A DNA stretch of 64,000 nucleotides from Terebella lapidaria (GCA_949152475.1 OX424556.1:12086664-12150663), one strand, 5' to 3'. Positions 36,690-47,470 are shown, numbered from the stretch's first letter. Made by a program: numbers and translations. The notes: generated from the sequence alone by a model not told the origin.

Positions 36690-37280
36690 ACCTTAGCGTC
36701 CATTCCCTTTTCAGGGACTGGTAGCTTTGCATTTGCGACATGTCAGTACATGTGAATATTATTCTCAGAAGCGTCGTCATTTCTACCGTTAGTTCGAAGT
36801 GCTCCATGTACATATTGGCAACTATTGGTGATACTGGGCTACTCATGGCGGCTCCGTGGTTTTGAGAGTAGAAAGTGCCGTAGTACACAAAATGTGTAGT
36901 TCTCAACACACAGCCAAGTAGTTCTATCACATCATCCACAGATAATTTGGTAGATTGACTTCTCCAAGCTGTGCCGAATGACGTCAAGAGCCTTGTCCAC
37001 CGGTACACTCGTGAATAGTGCCGACACGTCATATGACACCACTGTTTCCTCCTCATGTATTCCCAAGTGCTTCATTTTGTCCACGAAGTCCTTGGAATTC
37101 TTGACGTGGTGGGGATAATTGCCCATTAGTGGGTTCAGAATACTGGCAAGGAGTTTGGCCGACTCGTAGGTGATTGCTTCCACACTTGGGACAATGGGTC
37201 GTAGAGGTAAACTCTGTTTGTGGATTTTTGGTAGCCCATACAGTTTAGATGGTGTTTCTTCCGTTGGATATGGGACCACC
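36690..37280 (-). pseudogene. Penelope-like reverse transcriptase fragment (family 2)
   Basis: On the minus strand, 37279-36932 reads KLYGLPKIHKQSLPLRPIV, then HHVKNSKDFVDKM and VVSYDVSALFTSVPVDKAL. After a frameshift near 36960 the frame continues TTHFVYYGTFYSQNHGAAMS and SPVSPIVANMYMEHFE. These are classic Penelope-like RT motifs (palm with SYDVSALFTSVP). The YVDD-type catalytic box and GIY-YIG endonuclease are absent. The family differs clearly from the array at 56-63 kb. Confidence 0.88.
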
Positions 37281-37384
37281 TAGCAGCACCACCTAGCAGT
37301 AGCAGACGACAATTGTCAGTCTGGTGAAGTCTGCCGTTCAAGACAGACAAAAGCTCACACATATCAACTGTCTGCAAGCAGTAT

Positions 37385-37644
37385 ATGGGAGCGAATACGC
37401 CAGATTGGCAAGGTCCGGAAATATTTTGATCAGCCCACAGCCGAATTACTGGTAAATCAGCTAGTTACTAGCCGTACAGAGTACTGTAAACGGCATATTG
37501 TGTGGCGTCACATCCTCCCAGCTCGACAGACTGCAGCGACTCCAGAATATCTGTGCCCGAATAATCCTTCGCCTTCCACGATGGGAGTCCATTCATCATG
37601 CCCTGTATAGACTTCACTGGCTGCTAGGTCGCAGTCGTATACAA

Positions 37645-37645
<1 letters not shown>
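37385..37645 (+). pseudogene. Older LINE, 5' piece of C-terminal ORF2 (split by insertion)
   Basis: Plus-strand frame reading SSQLDRLQRLQNICARIILR followed by ESIHHALYRLHWLLGRSRIQ, the conserved C-terminal region of CR1-like LINE ORF2. It stops exactly where the (AAGT)n tail of the minus-strand LINE begins. Its continuation is at 40577-40770. Upstream (37280-37385) is decayed sequence of unclear origin. Confidence 0.8.
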
Positions 37646-37675
<30 letters not shown>

Positions 37676-40575
37676 TTTATTTCGCACAACAATTTTTTTA
37701 CAACACCGAAATAAATGTATATCACAAAGTGCAGGACACCAGAAGAACTGTTAGTTCATCGGGCTGGTGACCTTAGAAACAAGTACAATGGAAAAAATGC
37801 AATAAATGGATAAAAACAAAAAGTGAAAATACATTGCATACAGAGCTGTACACGCAAAATAAATAACAAAACATACATGTTAACGGCAATTCACCCATTA
37901 TGTACTGATCCAAACTGTATAGCCGCCAATGCTGCCAACAGTTGGTCTATGATATGTAGAACATGTCAATCGAGTAAGAGTAACAGTAACATATATACAT
38001 TGCGAACAAGCTTGTGTTGTATGTCTGTGTTTGTGTGTATGTACTGTTCAGACGATCCAGACGGTTGGGAGCAAACCCTGTATACCGCACTGAACAGGTA
38101 TGTTTATGTGTGTTAAATAGTGTGTGTCTGTTATGTGTCCGGCAGTTGAGCGCGGTAAGGTGGGAACAACCTCCGTCAATCACCTGCCGGAGATGTCATG
38201 TGTTTTGGTGATGTCTAACAGTGTAATTCACATAGACGAAAACTAATACTTTTATTCATGATATATAGTGGATTCACATGAAAGTAAGATTAGCGAAAAT
38301 CAATGTCGCGCCATCAAGTATAATTTTGTTTTATTTTTGAAGTTGTTCAGTGAGTCGATAGATTTTATGTTGTTTGGAAGTTGACTCCATAACTTCGAGC
38401 AGCAGTTATTCAACAAGAATTTACCGTGATTTGTGTTGTGCCGTGTTACCCCAAATAACCTATTTTGCCGCGTAGTGTACCTATCTCTGTTTTGAACTGG
38501 AACAAAAATGTTTTGGAATATGCCTGGAAGTTTATTGTTTTTATATTTGTGTATTAGAGTGTACATTTTATGTTCATATACTTCATTAATCTTTAGGATT
38601 TCTATTTCACGGTAAAGTTGATCAGTTGGATACCTTCGGTGCTTGCCAGTGAGTGTTTTAATGATTCGATTCTGCATCACCTGGAGTGGTCTCAAGATAG
38701 AGCATTTCGCTGATCCGTAGATCTCAGCACAGTAAGAAATTCTAGAAAATATAAGAGCGTAGTATAGCTGAATCGCTACGCGTTGCGGTAGGTAGGATCT
38801 AATTCTATAGCAAATGCCCGTGTATTTAACTAGCTTATTGCATAGGTCCTTAATATGGTCTTTCCAAGAAAGCTCATCGTCAATAATGAAACCTAGATAT
38901 TTAGTGGTTCTGGTCCGACTAATTGTGCAATTTCCGATGTCAAATTTAGCGTAACACGTGTGTTTTTGTTTAATATTCGCGTGAAATATAGTAAAATTCG
39001 TTTTACCGAGATGCAGTGTTAATTTGTTGGCATCAAACCATGATTTTAGTTTGATCAATGTACATTTTGCGGCAGATACCAGTTTAGCACAGTCGGAATC
39101 GTGGATAAATACGTTGGTGTCGTCAGCAAATAATCTAATATTGACATCTGGGGTGACGTTCTTTATGTCGTTGACATATATTAAAAAGAGTAGCGGTCCC
39201 AAAACGGAACCTTGAGGGACTCCAGTCGAGACCGGCATTTGTGATGAGTAAACGCCGTTAACATACATAGTTTGTACTCTGTTTGAAAGATAGCTAGTCA
39301 ATAAATCATAACATTTTCCCCGAATTCCATAATTCAATAATTTTCGTTTTAGCACATCATGGTTAACAGTGTCGAATGCCTTTTTAAGGTCTAGATATAA
39401 TCCAAGAACGTTTTGGCCAATGTCGAGAAGTGAGCGAATATTGTTAGTGATTTCCAATAGAGCTTGGGATGTTGAATGACCTGCCCTGAATCCGAATTGA
39501 TATTCATAAAATATATTGTTCTTTTGGAGGAAATCCCGCATTCGTTTTTCTATAACCCTTTCAAGCAACTTATTCACACATGGAAGCAAACTTATTGGTC
39601 GATAATTCTCAGGCAATGCATGATTACCTTTTTTATATAAGGGAATGACCTTTGCAACCTTAAGAGATGATGGGTACGTGCCATTCGCAAAGCAGAGGTT
39701 GAATATGTGTGATAATAACGGCGATACAATGTGCGAAATTGATTTTAACATTTTATTTTGAAGACCATCAATGCCCGGCGATTTACCAGTTTTTAGTTTG
39801 TTAATTTCAATAGATAACTCACTCTCTGCAACAGGATTGAGAAATATGCTCTGCGTTACTGTGCTGTCCATAAATTCGGTAAAATTTCTGTTCGTCTGTG
39901 GGATTTCATCCGCTAATTTAGAACCGATTGTAGAGAAGTAATTATTGAACGCATTGGCAATAGCTTGCTTATCAGTGGTAGTGACACCTTCATATTCAAT
40001 GACATTAATTCCGACATTTTGCTTTTTACTACTGTTGTTTATCAGATTATTAATTACGTTCCACATCTTGCGAGACGATGTTTGTCGTGAAGTCAGGAGT
40101 GTATTGTAGTATTGACTTTCAGCCGCTTTTAGCGTCTTCCTTAACACAGCCCTATATTTCCCGAGTTTTATTTTGCGATCTCCGTTCGGTTTAGCCAAAT
40201 TCTCCCTGTATAGTTTATTTTTGTGATTGATTGATTTTTTTATCCCTGATGTGATCCACGGCTTGCTCTTATATTTGTTTCGAGATAACCGGACAAGGGG
40301 AAAGTGTTTGTCATGTAATGATGATATAGTGTTACTAAAATGCTTATACGCAGTCTCCGGATCATCCATAAGGAGAACCTCATTCAGGTTGGAGGCCTGG
40401 ACACCTTCGATGAAGCCAGTGTAATTTTTTTCGCTGTATAATCTTACCATAGGACGTTCATTGGTCGATTTTATAGTTGTATCAATGCAAGAAAATACAG
40501 GCAAGTGATCGCTGATATCACAATACATACCACCTGAGCAGATGTCTCCGGACATAAAGACGAATCTATAAGCAT
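37646..40575 (-). mobile_element. CR1/L2-like LINE, 5'-truncated, nearly intact RT frame
   Basis: Minus-strand ORF ending at 38300. The LINE-derived part starts near 40570 with the tail of the AP endonuclease (SDHLPVF motif) and runs through a full reverse transcriptase: KSPGIDGL, ENYRPISLLPCVNKLLE, YLDLKKAFDTVNHDVL, STGVPQGSVLGPLLF, FADD at 39119-39130, and KYLGFIID. A C-terminal region (RISYCAEIYGS, LQVMQNRIIKTL) follows. No stop interrupts about 760 codons, so insertion is young. About 620 bp of 3' UTR end in AAATAAATTACTT and a (TTAC)n tail (37644-37674), typical of L2/CR1-type microsatellite tails. ORF1 and most of the endonuclease are missing. Confidence 0.9.
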
Positions 40576-40576
40576 G

Positions 40577-40770
40577 TCGCGTGCTCCGATCCCAAGACGA
40601 ACGTCTGTGTACCATTCCGAGGTCGCGTCTCAAAACCTACGGGGACCGGGCCTTCTCAGTGTCAGGACCAACATTTAATTCCGTAACTCACTGCCAACAT
40701 CTGCCAGAACTACAAACTCATTACAACAATGTTTAGTCTCAACTATCCATAAATTAAATCGTATATGTAG
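40577..40770 (+). pseudogene. Older LINE, 3' piece of C-terminal ORF2
   Basis: Continuation of 37385-37645 on the other side of the inserted LINE: RVLRSQDERL, then RSRLKTYGDRAFSVSGPTFN, then a decayed C-terminus. The residues that normally lie between the two pieces (roughly 30 in relatives) are missing, which suggests a target-site deletion during insertion or older decay. Confidence 0.78.
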
Positions 40771-40775
40771 TTTCT

Positions 40776-40887
40776 GTCAGGGAGAATGTACGAGCAACAA
40801 TAGATTCGTAGAAACGAATGGACGAGGGGCGAAGCCCCGAGTTCATTCGTATGGACGAATCTATTATTATGAGGTACATTCTCTGAC
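40776..40887. repeat. 112-bp hairpin with GGGGCGAAGCCCC loop
   Basis: Arms GTCAGGGAGAATGTAC and GTACATTCTCTGAC, then ATAGATTCGT and ACGAATCTAT, converge on GAGGGGCGAAGCCCCGAG. The whole is an imperfect palindrome with no coding content. Confidence 0.75.
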
Positions 40888-41760
40888 TTTAACTATTCCC
40901 CACATATAGTAACTACGAATCTACAGCTCTCCAATACCTCATGTTCCAATACTGAGTTCTACTCAGTGTGTTAAAATCACTTTCCGTGACGGGCTGCTCA
41001 ATAAATTCAGTCTCGATAACTAGCTTGGCCACTCCCCGATCCCGGGTTTCTGTCTAGGGGGTATATCATCGAGTTATGGCGCCCCTTACCCCAAGTACAA
41101 GTAGCTTGGCCACTCAATCGCTTAACAATTCTGACGCAGCATTCCTTCAGGCGTGATGACACTGTTGATACAGTGACTATCCAACATTGTGCGCTGAATT
41201 TATTGCACATAAATACTCAAAATTGTTTTATTGCAACTGCGTCTGAAGTGATGACAATGAGATAGTGGCGACTTGCCCGGTATCACAAGCCGGTGTTCAA
41301 GTTCCTGATCGGAAAATGAATTCGGAGAGACACCACTAGACAGTCGGACGTTAAAAGAGAACGTCGCGAAAGGTAAAATTATGTTTAATTTACAGTGCAC
41401 TAATCAATTTAGATGCGTTTTGATACATTCGTGAATATTGAATTCGTTTGGCTGCTTCGACAGAGTGACTGGTTTTGATACATTCGTAAATATTGGATTT
41501 GTGTATGTTTTGTAGTTTCTGTGCTTCGACGAAGAAGTTAAAACGGCAGTCGGTCTCTTCAACGAATAGAAAGCCTGGCGAAATTCGAACGCAATCGCAC
41601 AGCATGACATGGACACCAGGACAGTCCTCTCCAATACGACTTGAAATGGCAGGAGATGAATCTTGAGACGCTTCGTCCTGGAGGCCAGGAAAGGAATGAC
41701 GACCCTAATCCGACCGCAGCACTATACGAGTTGGTGATCAGCATTCAGTAATACCTCGCG

Positions 41761-41930
41761 ATAATAGGTCGGGCAATACGCTCATTACAGAAACGGATAT
41801 TTTTGGTGCTCAAATACCCACAAGAGGACGACCGATGCACAACGCAAGCCAGTCAGTGTATGCCTACATTTTGCGACTGGCGGCACGCCGAATCTACATC
41901 AAGGCACTGTTGTCACTGGGATAAAGTATC
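41761..41930 (+). repeat. 170-bp direct repeat, copy 1
   Basis: Matches 43684-43853 at all but two positions seen by eye. It carries an open frame ending ASQSVYAYILRLAARRIYIK and then a stop shortly after ALLSLG. The origin of that frame is not recognised. Nearby sequence differs on both sides, so the pair are either the ends of a mobile element or a segmental copy. Confidence 0.75.
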
Positions 41931-42225
41931 TCGTGCTGTAATTTGTTACCTGAATAAATATGTAGCTTTCATACATCAGTTTGTTGTGATTCGTTATTTC
42001 CACACAGGAGTAGATTATTGGAGTACATTATTTGAATAACTCGCGTTAGTACACGGTTCTATTGTCCTTTGCAAACGACTATTTTTCAGAATCCACTACC
42101 AGCAGTACATTATTTGCGTTCAGTACATTATTAGAGTACATTATTCAAATAATGTACTCCAATAATCTACTCCTGTATGAAAGCTACATATTTATTCAGG
42201 TAACAAATTACAGCACGAGATGCAT
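41931..42225. repeat. Foldback with an extra 31-bp block in one arm
   Basis: Left arm 41931-42034 and right arm 42134-42225 are reverse complements (CGTGCTGTAATTTGTTACC, AATATGTAGCTTTCATAC, AGGAGTAGATTATTGGAG). The left arm alone has about 31 extra bases after CTTTCATAC. The centre has its own palindrome GAGTACATTATT/AATAATGTACTC (42134-42159) and the CACGGTTCTATTGT motif shared with 15279. Confidence 0.78.
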
Positions 42226-42360
42226 CACAAATTGCAAAAACAAAAAGCAATGTTGGAACATTTCCCGATTCTCGGTGTACAGATGATCATTGCAGCCATG
42301 AGATGCTGATTAATATCCATGGGTTGTGTTTGGCTTTTCACTTCGTGATATAATCCATTT

Positions 42361-42543
42361 GCAGATATCCAGTGAAAACGTTATCCTCGATATTTTGATA
42401 TTCCTTGGAGATTCCGTAGGTCCAAGATTGTGAATATTTCTGCCAGAAATTTGCAGATATCCAGTGAAAACGTTATCCTCGATATTTTGATATTCCTTGG
42501 AGATTCCGTAGGTCCAAGATTGTGAATATTTCTGCCAGAAATC
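42361..42543 (+). repeat. Perfect 92-bp tandem duplication
   Basis: Two adjacent identical units starting GCAGATATCCAGTGAAAACG at 42361 and 42453. The lack of differences indicates a very recent event or an assembly duplication. Confidence 0.9.
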
Positions 42544-43500
42544 TCCAGATTATATTCACAAACATTTCACACATTTCCTGCAAATATACAGAATGTACAA
42601 GGTTTTGAAACATTCGGTGCTTAGCCCGACATTTTGAATATGACATAATAATTATAGTGCCTATTTGGCGGCATATTTACAATTCTGAACAGAACGTATC
42701 CATTGTCGAAAAAAAGCAAAAATACACCTACTCACCTGTATGATGGATCGTATATATCGAAGCCAGGGATGGACCTTTCCAACCAGTCTTGAATCCATGC
42801 AAAATTCTGCCATAGATAAATCGTAGATCTTGAAACGAATTAAACGATGCAGAATATTCATATCCATTTTGTATGGACTTTAAGGCGTCCGCATTTTGAT
42901 GCAGAAAGTAACAGAATGTTATCTCTGTTGAAACTTCAACGAAATCAGTTTAGTAAATAACTCACCTGTTTCCCGATATATGTGCTCGCATCATTTTTTA
43001 GGTTCTTCCAATGAATACCGTTTTAAATAAACGAATGCCGTTTTAAATACTCAAGTAGCATTCCATGGTACTTTATAGGCTCCCGCTTTGAAATCCAATT
43101 GTACTATCCAAATGCTTCATTCCGACATCACGGAGCTTTCCCAGTGAGCTTCTGTGGCAAAAGAGAGCGCGTCTGTTGTCGTGTTTCCTTTTATACTGCT
43201 TCATTCGAGTAATACTCACAACCATATGAAAGGAGGCGAAAACGACTAAACGCACATTGCGAATCAACTAAAAAGCTATTCAATCGGAACCGTGTAAACT
43301 GTAGTCATAACAACAGGAAGCTCTCTCATATTTAGCTTAGCCATGTAAATATCAGAGTTGAGTAAAAGGCACCTGCCGTGATGTTGGTTCCACTTGACCG
43401 CATAAATGAGAACAAAATTACTGAAAATCTTGGGACAAATATTGCGCATGATGTCAAACAGCTTGGTCAAAGAATTCAACCATCCGAGACGGCCGTATAT
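42544..43500. other. Stretch without recognised features
   Basis: Short ORFs only. GAATGCCGTTTTAAATA is partly duplicated near 43013 and 43034. No gene is supported. Confidence 0.4.
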
Positions 43501-43514
43501 TCATTTGCATGTAG

Positions 43515-43551
43515 GTGTGTGTATGTGTGTGTGTGTGTGGGGGGGGGGGGG
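43515..43551. repeat. (GT)n microsatellite plus G-run
   Basis: TATGTGTGTGTGTGTGTG followed by about 13 G. It is a simple repeat adjoining the hairpin at 43581. Confidence 0.85.
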
Positions 43552-43580
43552 ATTTGTTCCCTAGAGACCGTGTACTAAGT

Positions 43581-43679
43581 GGGATAATCGGTTCAGTGTC
43601 GCGCCCCTTCGAAATAATGTACTCGGCCTTCGGCCTCGTACATTATTTCGAAGAGGCGCTCCACTTCACCGATTATCCC
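43581..43679. repeat. 99-bp hairpin with GGCCTTCGGCC loop
   Basis: Arms GGGATAATCGGT and ACCGATTATCCC at the ends, CCTTCGAAATAATGTAC and GTACATTATTTCGAAG further in, meeting at CTCGGCCTTCGGCCTCG. It abuts the second 170-bp direct repeat. Confidence 0.78.
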
Positions 43680-43683
43680 TTAC

Positions 43684-43853
43684 ATAATAGGTCGGGAAAT
43701 ACGCTCATTACAGAAACGGATATTTTTGGTGCTCAAATACCCACAAGAGGACGACCGATGCACAACGCAAGCCAGTCAGTGTATGCCTACATTTTGCGAC
43801 TGGCGGCACGCCGAATCTACACCAAGGCACTGTTGTCACTGGGATAAAGTATC
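43684..43853 (+). repeat. 170-bp direct repeat, copy 2
   Basis: Near-identical to 41761-41930; two differences seen (GGGAAAT versus GGGCAAT, and CACCAAG versus CATCAAG). Confidence 0.75.
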
Positions 43854-44019
43854 CACGGCAACTGTAATGTCGACAGTATTTTGAACGACAGAGTACATGT
43901 GATTGTAAATATTAATTTGCCAGAAAATAAGTAGATTTTTGTATAATTTTCTGCCTGTAAAAAACCGTTGTGTGAAATTTGTGTTTGTGTAGTTTATGTA
44001 TTGTCCCCATTTGGTCTCT

Positions 44020-44225
44020 CAGAGTAAATTCGTAGATCAGAATCTACAGTTAAATCTACAGTTTGTGTCCAGATGTATAATCTACATTTGGTTGGTATCT
44101 CAAAAAGTATAGATTCGTAGATCAGAATCTACAGTTAAATCTACAGTCTGTGTCTTGATGTATAATCAACATTTGGTAAATATCTCAGAAAGTGTAGATT
44201 CGTAGATAAGAATCTACAGTTAAAA
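44020..44225 (+). repeat. Tandem repeat with a period of about 86 bp, 2.3 units
   Basis: ATTCGTAGATCAGAATCTAC recurs at about 44026, 44113 and 44198 (last with one change), each followed by AGTTAAA. Spacings are 87 and 85. Each unit contains the small palindrome GTAGAT...ATCTAC. Confidence 0.85.
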
Positions 44226-44286
44226 CAAAGGACTGACGTCACAGGTATAGTTTAATGTCTTGTTATAACTGTTTTTTTAGAAAAAA

Positions 44287-45697
44287 GTTAGGCCAAGGGC
44301 CGAAGATAGGTTACCGGACAATGTTTAACATTTTAGATGTTAGCCAGGTCAATGGTTGAATTCAAGGTCAAGAGAATATTGAGCATATATAACATTAAGC
44401 ATATATCATGTCCACAGTTGATTGCTAAGCTGTAAATTCAATAATCAGAGAGATATTAGCAATTTTGTGCTGTGGCCTTGAAAATGAAGGGGCAAAGGTC
44501 GAATTCAAGGTCCTCAAAATATTCAATGTATATCATTTTCTATATCATGTCCATAATTGATTCCCAAGCCATACAGTCAATAGAGGAGCAAGATATGAGC
44601 CAGTTTGTCCTGTGACCTTGAAAATGAGGTCAGAGGTCAAATTCAAGGTCCCGAGAATATTCAGCATATATCATCTCCTATACGTCTACAATTGATTCCT
44701 AAGCTGTAAAATCGATAATAAGTGAGATATTAGCCATTTTGTCCTGTGACCTTGAAAATGAGGTCAAAGGTCAAATTCAAGGTCATGACAATGATCTGCA
44801 TATATCATTTCCTATATGTTCATAATTGATTGCTAAGCTGTAAAGTCGATAACAAGCGAGATATTAGCCATTTTGTCCTGTGACCTTGAAAATTAGGTCG
44901 AAGGTCAAATTCAAGGTCATCAGAATATTCAGCATATATCATTTCCTATATGTCCACAATTGATTCCTAAGCTGTAGAGTCGATAATAAGCGAGATATAA
45001 GCCATTTTGTGCTGTGACTTTGAAACTGAGGTCAGAGGTAAAATTCAAGGTCACGAGAATATTCAGCATATATTATTTCCTATATGTCCACAATTGATTC
45101 CTAAGCTGTAGAGTTGATAATAAGCGAGATATAAGCCATTTTGTGCTCTGACCTTGAAACTGAGGTCAGAGGTCAAATTCAAGGTCACGAGAATATTCAG
45201 CATATATCATTTCCTATATGTCCACAATTGATTCCTAGTCTCTAATCTCAATATCAAGTGAGATATTAGGCATAATGTGTCCCATTATAAAGCATAGGAG
45301 AATTTAACATGGGTAAGTCCCATTTGGGCCGAGTTTGGGCCAAAATGGCCCAATTTGAGTAATTCAAGCGCAACGAAATTTATAGACATCATAGGAGTAC
45401 ATATCAGGAGTCTTATGTATCAAAAAGAAAAAAAGTTACTGAACAGATTTTGAGAAAATGGCCGCCAAAGTCCAAAATCAGGCATTTTTCGTCGAAAACG
45501 GCCGCCATTTTGAAAAAAAAATGCGAAAATCATAAAACTAAAAAATAACTCCTTCTTGAATTATTTTTAAGTATTTCTGTGCAAAATTTCAGAAAAAATC
45601 GCCCGTAAACAAAAAATATAAAAATGTGGACGACGACGACGGACGACGGACGCAACGCCATGCCAATAGGTTATCGGACCATAGGTCCGGTAACCTA
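44287..45697 (+). mobile_element. AGGTCA-array non-autonomous element, copy D
   Basis: TAGGTTACCGG at about 44307 and its exact complement CCGGTAACCTA at 45687-45697. The right end is a near-perfect hairpin GGTTATCGGACC-ATA-GGTCCGGTAACC (45668-45694). Inside are six units of about 132 bp with TGACCTTGAAAATG, AGGTCAAAGGTCA and ATTCAAGGTCA, then an A-rich part and a GACGACGACGGACGACGG tract. It is opposite in orientation to copy B and non-coding. Confidence 0.82.
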
Positions 45698-46214
45698 AAA
45701 AGTGTAATCGTAGTTACATCAGTGAACTGGGAAGTAAGAAATCCATTTCGTGGGGAAATTCTGAAGATGATTTTTGTGAAGACTTCTAAAACAATAGAGA
45801 TAATTTGACAATTTTACTCAGAGGCACATTCCCGATATATTGCTCATGGTGTCAGTGTCCAGCATGTGTTGCTATTTCGCTGTATATCAATTTCTCCCTA
45901 AAATTTAGATTGAATTCATGATGAACATGTATGTGGGATCATTCAAATATTTACCTAATGCCCGTATTACCTGTTTCATTCGTATGTGTGGTCGTTTCCC
46001 ATCATTGTGTGTGAAATTGAATCTTGGAGGTAAAACAACTAGAGAGGCGACAGATATTATTTCAGAACATGACAATCAGGGATTGCAGACCTCGCTCAAC
46101 TGATTTGATCAGTCTACAAGTTGAACGCCTTTCAACGCGGCATTCTATTACCGTGTTTACAGATTTTTTCTTTTTCTTACTGACAGAAAATAAAAATCGA
46201 AAAACACAGCCAAG

Positions 46215-46820
46215 TTTTAAGTGAGTTCATACATTTTTGACAAAGTTGTGACGTTTTTTTTCCTGAAATTTTATGTATATGACGTCACTGTGAAGTCACT
46301 GTATGTCGTAGCGCCAAACATGAGAAATATCCAAAATCTGGGGCTCAAGACATTCCTTAAGCTATATAACTCGACAGATTTGAAAACTTGAACTTGACAT
46401 CATGGCAACTCGACCTCAATTACCTTATCAACTCGAGATGGTGTATTGGTGGTAATAGATTGATACTTACATGGAACGGAAACTTGAAATAAACTTGTGA
46501 TTGCAAATTCCTTCCCTGCGTGTTACGGTGCAGCCGCATCTCTCTACCTCGCTTTGATACGGAGTTATTAATGAAAATGTGTTTTATGGATTCTCAGCTA
46601 CCTTGAACATGACCCTTGACCTTGATAGGTAAGATGCATATCAAATTTGAAGCTATTTTATGCCGTCTTGACAAAGTTATGGATGTTTATGACGTCACTG
46701 TGACATCACTATAAATCGTAGCGCCAAACATGAGGTATATCTGGTAGTGTGGGCTCAAAAGATTTCCAACGATATACTACTCGATACAGTGTGCAAAGAT
46801 TTGCAAATGACCTTGACCCC
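46215..46820 (+). repeat. Diverged tandem pair of about 430-bp units with CRE-like palindromes
   Basis: GACAAAGTT(G/A)TG, then TATGACGTCACTGTGA, then TCGTAGCGCCAAACATGAG occur at about 46239-46324 and again at about 46668-46734. Both contain TGACGTCA. Between them, 46440-46475 carries a motif (TGGTGGTAATAGATTGATAC) that is the complement of the start of repeat R at 35209. Confidence 0.7.
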
Positions 46821-46999
46821 TAGCGAATGCCCCAAGAACAAATGTCAAGGTCAAATTTTATGCGCTTGCCAGACCTACCAAGTTTAAAGTCTCTACAATG
46901 ATTATTTTCAGAAGTTATGACCAAAAATGTTATGACCAAAAATGTATTTTTCAAGCCAACCGGAGTTACATGCCCGGACAGACATTCATACATAGGCCT

Positions 47000-47036
47000 A
47001 CATACATACATACATACATAAATACATATATACATA
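47000..47036. repeat. (CATA)n microsatellite
   Basis: Repeats of CATACATACATACATA with some variants (about 46989-47036). Confidence 0.8.
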
Positions 47037-47264
47037 CCGACAAATCCAAATGCAACACCCTCTCCCCTATCGGGGCGAGGGCAATGAATGTATGGTTCGC
47101 GCCACTTGATATTGCGTACTAGTTATAGCAGGAAGGACACGGTGATTTGTGAGACACTATAATTAACAAAAATATATGGTTTCATTCTCATACGAATAAC
47201 AATGTCATTGCCAACGGCGAATAGAACATTATACATGAATTCCCACATCATATGCTGTGCTCCA

Positions 47265-47470
47265 TAACAAGGACATTGTAACGCACACGTCATAATAACC
47301 ATGGACGTTCCAATATAGCGCATGTTTGTGGCGAGTGTTGGGATTCCCTGTTCTAGGACAGGAAGCTAATCCATATTGCCAAACTTGAAGGCTATTATAC
47401 GGAACATAGCACGGAAGGGTGACATATTAAGAGATGATCCTGCTTATTATATCCATTTATAATAATATCC
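47265..47470 (+). pseudogene. Ependymin-related pseudogene 2 (exon 1 remnant)
   Basis: Collinear with exon 1 of the gene at 22699 and with pseudogene 1: CATGGACGTTCCAATATAGC, GAGTGTTGGGATTCCCTG, CTAGGACAGGAAGCTAATCC, CACGGAAGGGTGACATA and ATATCCATTTATAA. Frameshifts destroy the signal peptide frame. About 20 bp further on, TCGTGTACCCTGCCCAG resembles the intron 1 acceptor of pseudogene 1 (TCGTGTGCCCTGCAG), after which piggyBac-like sequence begins. Confidence 0.8.
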
